From: Mageeibacillus sp. UBA5747
GTDB lineage: Bacteria > Bacillota > Clostridia > Saccharofermentanales > UBA5734
Length of the DNA: 25,797 nt
Assembly (NCBI GenBank): GCA_002419145.1
Contig: DIFN01000076.1
Location: 186,229-212,025 of the forward strand
Direction: 5' to 3'
Below, piece after piece: positions 15,489 through 23,194 of this stretch. The notes beneath the pieces are model-generated. The model was not told where the DNA came from, did no database searches, and was given only the letters and a program-made list of their open reading frames with translations. Every line of letters begins with the position of its first letter. The stretch's first letter is position 1. A program made the translations under genes and the position numbers.

Positions 15489-15838
15489 CTTTCTGAGCAA
15501 GCCTGTAAGCCGGGTTCTGTCGTGGACAACCATCTATCCAGGCCGAACATTTCTGAACGGCTCCAGCCACCTCCCCGGGACTTGCGGGCCACAATATGTC
15601 CCTCCACGGTGTTGCTCCAGGTGGGGTTTACAGAGCCAGCCTGTCGCCAGGCTGCTGGTGAGCTCTTACCTCACCTTTCCATCCTTGCCGGCCAAAACCG
15701 GCGGTCTATTTCTGTTGCACTGTCCTTGAAGTCGCCTTCACCGGGAATTACCCGGCACCCTTGCCCTGTGGAGCCCGGACTTTCCTCACGCGCGGCCTTT
15801 CGGCACTGCGCCCGCGGTTGTCCAGCTTGCTCAGAAAG
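15489..15838 (-). ncRNA. rnpB: RNase P RNA, bacterial type A
   Basis: This is the catalytic RNA that removes tRNA 5' leaders. The ends pair perfectly (CTTTCTGAGCAAGC with GCTTGCTCAGAAAG). On the minus strand the universally conserved blocks are present in order: GAGGAAAGTCCGGGCTCC, then ACAGAAATAGACCGCC, GGTAAGAGCTCACC, and near the 3' end GATAGATGG followed by ACAGAACCCGGCTTA. The length, about 350 nt, fits type A. The 5' end overlaps the stop codon of the Nif3-like gene by 8 nt, and the promoter is inside that gene. Ends are given from the terminal helix and may be off by a few bases. Confidence 0.96.
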
Positions 15839-16712
15839 TCACCTTATTATAATCGAAGCCGTAGTCGACGGCAAAGGTCAATTCCGGTGTCATCTGGGAG
15901 AGGTGATGCGCCAAATTAGGCAGGACCACTCGCTCGGTGACATCGTGGCCGGCATCCAGGGCCACAATCCCGCGCAAGGCAAGTTTTAACCCGACATGGT
16001 GCTTGATCTCACCGGTGACAATGGCATCCACCTCCAGATCCAGGAGGCGTTCGACCCAGCTCTCATCAAATGAACCCGGGAAAACAGCCAGGCGATGCAC
16101 CAGGGCAATGGCGTCGGAATTCTGGCGCACACCGCTGCTTTCCAGGCTGGTCCGGATCCGTTCTTTCAGCTCCCGGCTGTCCTGAGGCTCTACCAGCTCA
16201 AGCACGCGGCCGTGGCCAGCCTCAGTCAAATCAGAACCCAGCGCCGGCAAGACGAGCGGATTTTCGACCGTGACAGGCAAAAAGACTGAGCGCTGTTGTT
16301 CGACCAGGTCCAAGGCATCGGCCAGACAATCAGCAGTTCCGCCAGCTGCAGCATCCAGATTGGTATGCAAGGTCAGAACAGCGATGTCTTTCTGGATCAG
16401 CGTCCGGATCAGGGACTGTTCCGGAATGTCTTCGCGCAAGGTTGTCAGCGGTGAAAAAATCAGCGGGTGATGCGTCACTATCAGATTGGCCTGATTGGTC
16501 TCACACAGTTCGATCGTCCGGTCGGTGACATCGAGAGTGACAACGACACCTGTGAGCAGCGCGTCTGGATCACCAAGCAACAGTCCAACCTTGTCCCAGG
16601 TTTCCGCCAGGGCAAAGGGGATCGCCTGATCGATTTGTTCCACCAGATCGCCGAGGCGGACGGAGGGGCGAAGGTTGGAGTGTGTTTGCTGAGCATCATA
16701 TTCAAGAGTCAT
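15831..16712 (-). CDS. Nif3-like dinuclear metal centre protein (YqfO family)
   Basis: This is a widely conserved cytosolic family with a two-metal site; members are often labelled GTP cyclohydrolase I type 2, though the biological role is unsettled. The 293-residue protein carries the metal motifs THHPLIF (H81, H82), LHTNLDAA (H116, D120) and GHDVTE (H256, E260). It begins with the typical LVEQIDQAIPFALAETWDKVGLLLGD. ATG at 16712 has GGGAGG 7 nt upstream and overlaps the trmK stop by 11 nt; an upstream ATG at 16742 lacks such a site. It follows trmK as in Bacillus (yqfN-yqfO). Its last codons double as the rnpB promoter. It lacks the extra middle domain of longer family members. Confidence 0.92.
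   Translation of the reverse strand: MTLEYDAQQTHSNLRPSVRLGDLVEQIDQAIPFALAETWDKVGLLLGDPDALLTGVVVTLDVTDRTIELCETNQANLIVTHHPLIFSPLTTLREDIPEQSLIRTLIQKDIAVLTLHTNLDAAAGGTADCLADALDLVEQQRSVFLPVTVENPLVLPALGSDLTEAGHGRVLELVEPQDSRELKERIRTSLESSGVRQNSDAIALVHRLAVFPGSFDESWVERLLDLEVDAIVTGEIKHHVGLKLALRGIVALDAGHDVTERVVLPNLAHHLSQMTPELTFAVDYGFDYNKVTF
15846..15874 (-). promoter_or_regulatory. rnpB promoter inside the Nif3-like coding sequence
   Basis: On the minus strand, TTGCCG (15869-15874) and a perfect TATAAT (15846-15851) have a 17-nt spacer, 7 nt before the rnpB 5' end. The -10 is read as part of the codons for Asp-Tyr-Asn near the C-terminus of the Nif3-like protein. Confidence 0.82.
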
Positions 16713-17430
16713 GGTGCGCCTCCCTTGTCTTCGTGGCTTCAAGGCATGGATCGAGCCATTCTTGAATGGCAGCCATCACTTCAGATAATTCCGGCATTCG
16801 GCGGCTGGCAAACTGGACATGGCGGGCCACTTGGTGCAGATAGGAACCAAACAAGGGTGGCTTTTCCTGGAGCAGAACTGGACCCAGGACAGCCTCGGTC
16901 AGGCTCATGGCCGGGCGATGAAGCAATCTGACTGGATCTGTTTCTTCTGGCACCGCCCGAATGATGACATAAATCCGGTCCCGGTCCACAACCAGCTCTT
17001 CCCTGTCGATCCGATACTGATTGGCATCGAGCCACAGTCGCAGCTCCATGGCAGATTTCTGGGGCTGCAAGATGACCTGGCTTAAGGGCTCAGGCAGAAT
17101 CGCGAGGATTTCGATCATTTCCAGCCCGCCAAGTCCGGACAGAACCACCGCATCATCTGGATTGATGACATGCCCTTGGAGGCCCGAGGTAACTGCTGTT
17201 TCAATCCGGTCGGTCAAGCCGGCCCGGGCAATGTTACGCCTGGCTACGGCGATCGGGCCTGTCCGGATATCCGAAGCCACCGCTGATTGACAGATGCCGC
17301 GCCGGACAAGTTCGATGGGTAAAAATGCATGATCGGTGCCAATGTCAAACACCCGCTCGCACGGTTTGACCAGATTGGAAACTGCTTCCAGGCGAGCTGA
17401 TAGGACAGGGAGCCGCAACTGTTTTTGCAT
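16702..17430 (-). CDS. trmK: tRNA (adenine(22)-N1)-methyltransferase TrmK
   Basis: TrmK uses S-adenosylmethionine to methylate A22 N1 in tRNA. The 242-residue protein has the opening LPVLSARLEAVSNLV, the SAM-binding loop FDIGTDHAFLPIEL (28-41), ASDIRTGPIAVARRN, and the family motif SGLGGLEMIEIL followed by LQPQKS. Length and motif order match the Firmicute YqfN group. ATG at 17430 has AGGCGG 9 nt upstream, a single mismatch from the ideal site. It lies 21 nt after sigA and overlaps the Nif3-like gene, so the three are probably transcribed together. Confidence 0.94.
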   Translation of the reverse strand: MQKQLRLPVLSARLEAVSNLVKPCERVFDIGTDHAFLPIELVRRGICQSAVASDIRTGPIAVARRNIARAGLTDRIETAVTSGLQGHVINPDDAVVLSGLGGLEMIEILAILPEPLSQVILQPQKSAMELRLWLDANQYRIDREELVVDRDRIYVIIRAVPEETDPVRLLHRPAMSLTEAVLGPVLLQEKPPLFGSYLHQVARHVQFASRRMPELSEVMAAIQEWLDPCLEATKTREAHHDS

Positions 17431-17451
17431 ACTGCCAGGCCGCCTGCAGTC

Positions 17452-18519
17452 TCAGTCCAGGTAATCCTTGAGCTTTTTACTGCGACTGGGGTGGCGCATT
17501 TTGCGCAGGGCTTTGGCTTCGATCTGGCGGATGCGTTCACGCGTGACGTTGAACTCCTTGCCAACCTCTTCCAGCGTCCGAGTCCGGCCATCGTCAAGGC
17601 CGAAACGCAGGCGCAGGACTTTTTCTTCCCTCGGGGTCAGGCCTTTGAGGACTTCGAGCAGCTGTTCTTTCAAGAGCGTGAAAGCTGCCTGGTCGGCCGG
17701 CGACGGGGCATCGTCATCGGGGATAAAGTCACCCAAGTGGCTGTCTTCTTCTTCACCGATCGGTTTCTCCAGGGACACAGGCTCCTGGGAAATCTTCATG
17801 ATCTCGCGCACCTTCTCCACCGTCATGCCCATTTCCTGAGCCAGTTCCTCCGCCTCAGGTTCACGGCCGAGTTCCTGGATCAGTTGGCGCTGGATGCGGA
17901 TCAGCTTGTTGATCGTTTCAACCATATGGACCGGGATGCGGATCGTGCGGGCCTGGTCGGCGATGGCCCGGGTGATGGCCTGGCGGATCCACCAGGTGGC
18001 ATAGGTGCTGAATTTGAAGCCCTTTTCATAATCGAATTTATCGACAGCCTTGATCAGACCCAGGTTGCCTTCCTGGATCAAGTCCAGAAACTGCATGCCG
18101 CGGCCAACATAGCGTTTGGCTATGCTGACAACCAGGCGCAAATTGGCATTACACAAACGTTCCTTGGCATCCATGTCGCCTTCCAGCATGGCCTGGGCCA
18201 GCTCTTTTTCCTCATCGGCAGTCAGCAGGGGCACCTTGCCGATTTCCTTGAGGTACATACGAACCGGATCGTCGACACCAACGCCTTCAATGGTGCTGAT
18301 GTCGAGGTCATTTTCCGATGAAGCCTCGTCTTCGACAACCGCGTCGGCGACGACTTCGACGCCCATGGCTTCCAGACGATCCAGGACCTTCTCAGCCTGG
18401 TCAAGGTCGATGTCCGATGACTCAATCGCGCTCATGACATCCTTGTAGGAAATCTGGTTGTTTGAGGTATGGGCTTTGTTCAAAAGATCTGTCAGGAGTC
18501 CTTGTTTTTTCTCAGGCAT
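17452..18519 (-). CDS. sigA: Primary sigma factor SigA (RpoD)
   Basis: This is the housekeeping RNA polymerase sigma subunit. The 355-residue protein has a short, divergent region 1.1 with an acidic stretch, then region 1.2 from DDPVRMYLKEIG. Region 2 (NLRLVVSIAKRYVGRGMQFLDLIQEGN... and FSTYATWWIRQAI) recognises the -10, region 3 follows, and the region 4 helix-turn-helix (TLEEVGKEFNVTRERIRQIE) recognises the -35. The end RHPSRSKKLKDYLD is typical. ATG at 18519 has GGAGG 12 nt upstream, rather far. It follows dnaG by 47 nt, the standard macromolecular synthesis order. The TTGACA/TATAAT-type promoters found across this window fit its expected specificity. Confidence 0.98.
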   Translation of the reverse strand: MPEKKQGLLTDLLNKAHTSNNQISYKDVMSAIESSDIDLDQAEKVLDRLEAMGVEVVADAVVEDEASSENDLDISTIEGVGVDDPVRMYLKEIGKVPLLTADEEKELAQAMLEGDMDAKERLCNANLRLVVSIAKRYVGRGMQFLDLIQEGNLGLIKAVDKFDYEKGFKFSTYATWWIRQAITRAIADQARTIRIPVHMVETINKLIRIQRQLIQELGREPEAEELAQEMGMTVEKVREIMKISQEPVSLEKPIGEEEDSHLGDFIPDDDAPSPADQAAFTLLKEQLLEVLKGLTPREEKVLRLRFGLDDGRTRTLEEVGKEFNVTRERIRQIEAKALRKMRHPSRSKKLKDYLD

Positions 18520-18566
18520 GGTTGGGTGTATCCTCCAATAAATTCAATTCTTTTCAGGTTGCTGAT

Positions 18567-20429
18567 TCAGCGGGATCGCAATTTCTGGATCATCTGGTTG
18601 ATTTCAAGCAGTCTCCTCCTGGCCAGGGCCGCTTCTTCCGGTCGGTCCGGATCTTGGGCCAGGGCGGCAGTTTCCTTGAGCTGACGACGCAAATTCTCGA
18701 GGCGGATCGTGCGCACGAGCTCATTCATGGTTTGGAGCGGGTCCTGGCCGGCAAAAGTCTCGTCAAGTTTCATACTGGCCTTGGCCAGCAAATCGGTCAG
18801 GATGCGGCCATGCACGACCCGTGCTTCCGACCAGAGCATCAGGCCGCCACTGTCAACCGGTTTTCCAGCGCTCAGGTGCTCGATCAAGCGCCTGGCTACC
18901 GACTGCATGGCGCCGGCGGAGAAATCCGCAGGCACAGGTTTAGGCTCCAGGCGTCCCCAGAGAGCGGGGTGTTCTGCCAGAAAACACAACAAGTAGATCT
19001 CCTCGCGGGTTGCCTGGTGCGAAGGCGTTTGCGTCCTGTCAGGAGGCGGGGTCGCATCTGACTTTTTCCGGGCTGCCAGCTGCTGATGCAGCATATCCCC
19101 GGTCGGACTGGCTTGGGAGCCTTCACGCCGCCGTTCAATCTCGCGCACGACGCTGTCTGCGGAGGTATGGAGCCATTCGCTGACTCTGCCAGCATACAGC
19201 TCACGTACGATGGCATTGTCTTCCTTGGCCAGGATCGTGCAAGCTTGGTCCTGAAAGGCCAGGATGTCGAGATTGCCATGAACTTCGCAGGAGCGCCGGG
19301 CCACATCGAGCTTGAAATCCAAAAGCGGCAGAGCCTGGTCTATCAAAACTTTGAAACGCTCTGGGCCGTGTTTGCGGATGAATTCGTCTGGATCTTTACC
19401 ATCCGGAACGCGCAGAACTGTAACTTTAAGTCCTCGTGATGTCAGGATGTCCAGGCTGCGCAAGGTCGCGTTCTGACCGGCTGCATCGGCATCAAAGCCG
19501 ACGATGACCTGGTCGGTGTATTTGCGGATCAGGTTGGCCTGAGCTTCGGTCATCGCCGTGCCGAGAGCAGCTACGGCATTGTCAATCCCGGCCTGGTGCA
19601 TGGCCAGGGTGTCCATATAGCCTTCGACCAGAACAAGACGCTTGTCCGGACTGGATTTGGCCAGGTTCAGGCCATAAAGATGGCGGCCCTTGGTATAGAG
19701 CGGCGTCTCAGGTGAATTCAGATATTTGGGCTGCGAATCGTCGAGGACGCGCCCGCCAAAAGCGACGATTTTGCCCATGGCGTCAAAAATCGGAAACATC
19801 AGACGATTGCGGAACAAATCATAGAAGCCATCCGTCTTACCGCGTTTGAACAGGCCGGACTGACTGATCAGCTGATGATCGTCAAGGCCTTGACGACGCA
19901 AATGCAGAAGCAGCCCGTCCCATTCATCCAAGGCGTAGCCGAGGCCGAATTTCCTGGCTGTGCTGTCAGAAATGGCCCGTTCTTGCAGATAGCGGCGGGC
20001 GACAGCTCCTGCAGGGCTATGCAAACTGTGGTAGAAATAGCGGGCAGCCTCCAGATAGATTTTCTGCAGCGAGGTTGTGCGTTCGAGTCGCTCGCGATAC
20101 GCTTGGTCATCTGGTTCCGGCAATTGGATGCCCACGCGGTCAGCCAGGATTTTCAAAGCCTGAGGCCACGTGCATTTCTCAATTTCGCGGATAAAGGTGA
20201 TGACGTTGCCTCCCTTGTGGCAGCCAAAGCAATAGAAGATTTGTTTGCTGGGTGACACACTAAAGGAAGGTGTGTCCTCATGGTGAAAGGGACACAGCCC
20301 AAACAGATTGGCACTGCTGCGCTTGTCGAGACGAACGTACTGCCCGACGACCGTGACAATATCGTTTCTGGACTTGATTTCCTCGATCAGCTCATCAGGG
20401 ATCGTGCGACTGGAAGTTGTATTGCTCAC
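18567..20429 (-). CDS. dnaG: DNA primase
   Basis: DnaG makes the RNA primers for DNA replication. The 620-residue protein begins with the CHC2 zinc-binding domain (C46, H49, C67, C70 in CPFHHED...YCFGCHKGG). The RNA polymerase core follows with RYLQERAISDSTARKFGLGYA, then the Toprim fold with E269 in LVLVEGYMD and the metal-binding D313/D315 in VGFDADAAGQN. A helicase-binding C-terminal region of about 180 residues closes the protein. The start is GTG, overlapping the stop of the carbonic anhydrase-like gene in a GTGA arrangement, without a good Shine-Dalgarno of its own, so translation probably depends on the upstream gene. Expression ahead of sigA is the usual order. Confidence 0.97.
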   Translation of the reverse strand: MSNTTSSRTIPDELIEEIKSRNDIVTVVGQYVRLDKRSSANLFGLCPFHHEDTPSFSVSPSKQIFYCFGCHKGGNVITFIREIEKCTWPQALKILADRVGIQLPEPDDQAYRERLERTTSLQKIYLEAARYFYHSLHSPAGAVARRYLQERAISDSTARKFGLGYALDEWDGLLLHLRRQGLDDHQLISQSGLFKRGKTDGFYDLFRNRLMFPIFDAMGKIVAFGGRVLDDSQPKYLNSPETPLYTKGRHLYGLNLAKSSPDKRLVLVEGYMDTLAMHQAGIDNAVAALGTAMTEAQANLIRKYTDQVIVGFDADAAGQNATLRSLDILTSRGLKVTVLRVPDGKDPDEFIRKHGPERFKVLIDQALPLLDFKLDVARRSCEVHGNLDILAFQDQACTILAKEDNAIVRELYAGRVSEWLHTSADSVVREIERRREGSQASPTGDMLHQQLAARKKSDATPPPDRTQTPSHQATREEIYLLCFLAEHPALWGRLEPKPVPADFSAGAMQSVARRLIEHLSAGKPVDSGGLMLWSEARVVHGRILTDLLAKASMKLDETFAGQDPLQTMNELVRTIRLENLRRQLKETAALAQDPDRPEEAALARRRLLEINQMIQKLRSR

Positions 20430-20992
20430 ACTCTATTATTCGACGGACTTGTTCCGTTTTCCTGCTCTTGTTCCCAGGGATCCGCTGCATTTTCCAGGTA
20501 CGGTTCCCGCTGCATGATATGATGCTTGACGATCAGCCGGTTATGTTCCAGCCGGTCCGGATCAAGGGCTCGTTTGTATGTGGCTGGTATGCCGGCATAG
20601 AGGGATCCTGCCTCCACCACCGTTCCACCGGAGACCAAGGCACCTGCAGCAACCATGGCTCCGCACTGGATCACGGCACCATCCAGCACCACCGCCCCCA
20701 TGCCAACCAGCGCATCATTTTCAATCGTGCAACCGTGCAGAATCACACCGTGACCGATGGTGACCCGGTCACCGATCACAACCTGATCATGGACCACCGC
20801 CTGGTCCTGGATATTGCTCTGGGCACCGACCACGATCGGGTGGACATCACCGCGCAAGATGGCACCATACCAGATTGAACTTTCAGGCCCGATGGTCACG
20901 TCACCAATCAGGACGGCTGTTTCAGCAATAAACGCCGAGGGGTCTATCTGCGGTTTTTTGCCCTGGTAAGAGCGGATCAAAGGTTTGTGCAT
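20426..20992 (-). CDS. Gamma-class carbonic anhydrase family protein (YrdA-like hexapeptide repeat)
   Basis: The protein is a left-handed beta-helix protein of 188 residues built from hexapeptide repeats (V/I-G-x-x-x-x). The three zinc-ligand histidines of the gamma carbonic anhydrase family line up as H68, H81 and H86 in AVVHDQ and IGHGVILHGC. Supporting residues R47, D49 and Q62/D63 are in RGDVHPI and NIQDQ. Many family members bind metal but show little CO2 hydration, so activity is uncertain. The last ~25 residues are a polar tail. ATG at 20992 has AAGGAG 7 nt upstream, 40 nt after scfB. The overlap with dnaG couples a metabolic gene to replication genes, which is unusual but may be just positional. 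Confidence 0.88.
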   Translation of the reverse strand: MHKPLIRSYQGKKPQIDPSAFIAETAVLIGDVTIGPESSIWYGAILRGDVHPIVVGAQSNIQDQAVVHDQVVIGDRVTIGHGVILHGCTIENDALVGMGAVVLDGAVIQCGAMVAAGALVSGGTVVEAGSLYAGIPATYKRALDPDRLEHNRLIVKHHIMQREPYLENAADPWEQEQENGTSPSNNRV

Positions 20993-21032
20993 GGCAGGTC
21001 TCCTTCTTTGGGATCATGGATCCGTTCCTGAT

Positions 21033-22385
21033 TCAAGTCTTGAGCCAGAGGGCACATTCCAGCCGCTTCTTCTGTAATTGGCAGCCGATCGGGTCCACAC
21101 CATGGATATGGCCGTTGACATGCAGGCTGTTGGCGGCACAGCCACCACTGCAGAAATATTTCGCCCAGCACTGGCTGCATTCTGGCTTGTCCGGAACCAG
21201 CAGCGAGTAAAAGGGCTGCTGGACTGCCGGATCGATCCGAATGGGCCAATCGTGGACACTGCCCAACTTGTACTCGGTTTCGCCGACAAACTGATGGCAA
21301 GGATAAATGTCGCCTTCAGGCGTCACCGCAATGTATTCGATGCCGACACCGCAGCCCTTGATCCGTTTGAAGGCGCAGGGACCGTGGGACAGGTCGAGCA
21401 TGAAATGGAAAAAGTTGAAAGGCTGGCCCTTTTCGCGTGCCTGGCGGATCTCGATGGCCAATTTCTCATATTCGGCTTCGATGACCGGCAGATCTTCGGG
21501 ACGGATCTCATAGCCGACACCAGCCGGCGCTACGACGGGTTCCATGGAGAGCTGCTGGCCAATGGAAGCCAGATGCCGGACATCCTCGGTGAAGTCGAGG
21601 TTGTGGCGGGTGAACGTACCACGCAAGTAGTACTCTTTGTCGCCGCGCAAGGCGACGAAATCTTTGAAGTGAGGGGCGATGCGCTGATAGGAACCCTTGC
21701 CTCCCGCATCTGGACGCATCCGGTCATGGACCTCTGGACGACCATCCAGGCTCAGGACCACATTTTTGAAATGCTGGTTGATGAACTGGGATTTTTCTTT
21801 ATCCAGCAAAACACCATTGGTCGTCATGGTCAGGCGCAGAATTTTGCCGCTCTCCTGGCCCCTCTTCTCACAGTAATCGACCAGTTCAACCACGACCGGC
21901 CAGTTCAGGAGCGGTTCACCGCCAAAAAAGTCAATGTCGAGATTGCGACGCGGGCCGGAAGCCTCGATCAGGAAATCAATTGCCTTGCGCCCGGTTTCGA
22001 CATCGAGCATGGTGCGATGCCCAGTGCCAAAATCACCCGTGCTGGCAAAGCAATATTCGCAGCGCAGGTTGCAGTCATGGCAGATATGCAGACACATCGA
22101 TTTGATGCGGGGCTGGTCGGGGTAAAGCTGGTCTGGCGTGATGGTCTTGGCAGGCGCGAACAGATCGCCTTGGGTGATCAACTCGTCGATGTCGTTGCAG
22201 CACTCACGGACATCAGGGCCCAGGCGGCTCTCCAGCTGCAAGATGACTGCTTCGCCGGGACGCTGGCCTTCGTGTTCGATGTAGGATTGGACCACAGCTG
22301 CAGACAAGTCATCGAGCTTGTGCAGAGCGCCACTCTCTGAATCAAAAGCGAGGGTGTCTTTCTGGAAATTAAACAGATGGACCAA
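21033..22385 (-). CDS. scfB: SCIFF ranthipeptide maturase, radical SAM/SPASM enzyme
   Basis: The enzyme installs Cys-derived thioether cross-links in the small SCIFF peptide encoded just upstream (known for the CteB-type family). The 450-residue protein has an N-terminal peptide-recognition region (about 1-85: LFNFQKDTLAFDSESGALHKLDD). The radical SAM cluster follows: C105, C109 and C112 in CNLRCEYC, then DIDFFGGEPLLNW and MTTNG. A C-terminal SPASM region contains cysteines for two further iron-sulfur clusters (GPCAFKRIKGCGVGIEY, YPCHQF, CSQCWAKYFCSGGC, IGCQ). The start is TTG at 22385 with AAGGAG 7 nt upstream. It lies 185 nt downstream of scfA, behind a terminator hairpin. Homologues with this cysteine pattern are near-universal in Clostridia. 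Confidence 0.95.
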   Translation of the reverse strand: MVHLFNFQKDTLAFDSESGALHKLDDLSAAVVQSYIEHEGQRPGEAVILQLESRLGPDVRECCNDIDELITQGDLFAPAKTITPDQLYPDQPRIKSMCLHICHDCNLRCEYCFASTGDFGTGHRTMLDVETGRKAIDFLIEASGPRRNLDIDFFGGEPLLNWPVVVELVDYCEKRGQESGKILRLTMTTNGVLLDKEKSQFINQHFKNVVLSLDGRPEVHDRMRPDAGGKGSYQRIAPHFKDFVALRGDKEYYLRGTFTRHNLDFTEDVRHLASIGQQLSMEPVVAPAGVGYEIRPEDLPVIEAEYEKLAIEIRQAREKGQPFNFFHFMLDLSHGPCAFKRIKGCGVGIEYIAVTPEGDIYPCHQFVGETEYKLGSVHDWPIRIDPAVQQPFYSLLVPDKPECSQCWAKYFCSGGCAANSLHVNGHIHGVDPIGCQLQKKRLECALWLKT

Positions 22386-22450
22386 GGGGGGTCTCCTTAA
22401 ATATACGTTCTGCAGATGGGACGACGCCTGTAAATGGACGTGTCGTTCTT

Positions 22451-22491
22451 GAAAAAAAGATAGCGGAAAGCCGGCGGCTATCCACTATCTT
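22451..22491 (-). terminator. Intrinsic terminator between the SCIFF peptide gene and its maturase
   Basis: On the minus strand, AAGATAG pairs with CTATCTT, continued by GGA/TCC and AGCC/GGCT with two interruptions, and is followed by a run of seven T. It lies 80 nt after scfA and 66 nt before scfB. It should let peptide message exceed enzyme message. I see a TATATT before scfB but no matching -35, so read-through is the likeliest source of scfB expression. Confidence 0.82.
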
Positions 22492-22570
22492 GCTGTCTCA
22501 AAACAGACGGTGGGCAATAGGATCTCGGGAGCCGGGCAGAAATCCTGACAGCAGGTCAGGGATGCTTTGC

Positions 22571-22717
22571 TCAGCGCTCGAAGGATTCGCAGGATTGGTT
22601 GGCAACCGTGCAGCTGGTCTTGCAGGCGGACTGACAGGATGTCTGGCATTCGCCGCATGCGCTCTGGCTGGCTGAGACGTGAATGCAAGCTTCGCTGATG
22701 GTCTGGATGTGTTTCAT
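22571..22717 (-). CDS. scfA: SCIFF (six-cysteines-in-forty-five) ranthipeptide precursor
   Basis: This is a 48-residue ribosomally made peptide precursor. It starts MKHIQTIS, and the core has the hallmark cysteine spacing C21, C24, C28, C32, C36, C43, with the near-invariant stretch CQSACKTSC followed by VANQSC. An additional cysteine, C11, lies in the leader part. Thioether linking of core cysteines to nearby residues (a Cys-Thr link is reported for the C. thermocellum relative) is known for the family; C32 and T37 are candidates here. ATG at 22717 has GGGAGG 11 nt upstream; a longer frame to 22753 exists without a good site. It follows yajC by 54 nt. The function of the mature peptide is unknown in general. 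Confidence 0.95.
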   Translation of the reverse strand: MKHIQTISEACIHVSASQSACGECQTSCQSACKTSCTVANQSCESFER

Positions 22718-22771
22718 CGGTAAGATTCCTCCCTTTGGAATGGCTGCAGCCATAAAGCTGCAGGTAGCGGA

Positions 22772-23092
22772 TTATTCGCTGACGGGCTTGATCACGGAGC
22801 TGATCGAGGCTTTTTTGAATGTGATCAGGGTATTGGCAACACTGGTTGAGATGGTGACCTCGTCATCTTTGAGGTTAACGATCTTACCTACAACACCACC
22901 AGCGGTGATAATTTTGTCTCCGACAGCCATGGCATTGATCTGCTCACGCAGTTTCTTCTCCTTGGTCCGCTGGGGACGGATCAGCAGCAGATACATTAAA
23001 CCAAACATCAAAACCAGCGGCAGCAAGGTGCCAAGTATGCCTGTCCAGCCCCCTGCGGCTGCTTCAGTCATTGCGAATGTCGTTAAATTCAT
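22772..23092 (-). CDS. yajC: Preprotein translocase accessory subunit YajC
   Basis: YajC is a small inner-membrane protein associated with SecDF of the Sec pathway. The 106-residue protein has one transmembrane helix (about residues 15-37: WTGILGTLLPLVLMFGLMYLLL). The family signature IRPQRTKEKKLREQINAM follows directly, then a cytosolic domain with VGDKIITAGGVVGKI. ATG at 23092 has GGAGGAG 7 nt upstream; the frame is open further upstream but the extra residues are unlike the family. It lies between tgt and the SCIFF gene, an arrangement I recall from other Clostridia. Confidence 0.95.
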   Translation of the reverse strand: MNLTTFAMTEAAAGGWTGILGTLLPLVLMFGLMYLLLIRPQRTKEKKLREQINAMAVGDKIITAGGVVGKIVNLKDDEVTISTSVANTLITFKKASISSVIKPVSE

Positions 23093-23154
23093 AGCAATCT
23101 CCTCCAAAATCTGTCGAGGTCCAGCCGACGGGCTGGTTCCTGATGAGCAAAAAT

Positions 23155-23184
23155 AGTTTAGCACGAGCGTTTGCTTGTGCGCAA
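23155..23184 (-). promoter_or_regulatory. Possible promoter of yajC-scfA
   Basis: On the minus strand, TTGCGC (23179-23184) and TAAACT (23155-23160) have an 18-nt spacer in the 102-nt gap between tgt and yajC. Both boxes are only partial matches. A short hairpin (CCAGCC-CGTC-GGCTGG) lies between this and the yajC start. Confidence 0.35.
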
Positions 23185-23194
23185 GAAGCAAGGA

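Noticed and set aside
15447..15533. N-terminal extension of purM
   Set aside because: The frame is open upstream but overlaps the rnpB RNA, has no ribosome site and is unlike PurM; the ATG at 15446 has GGAGG.
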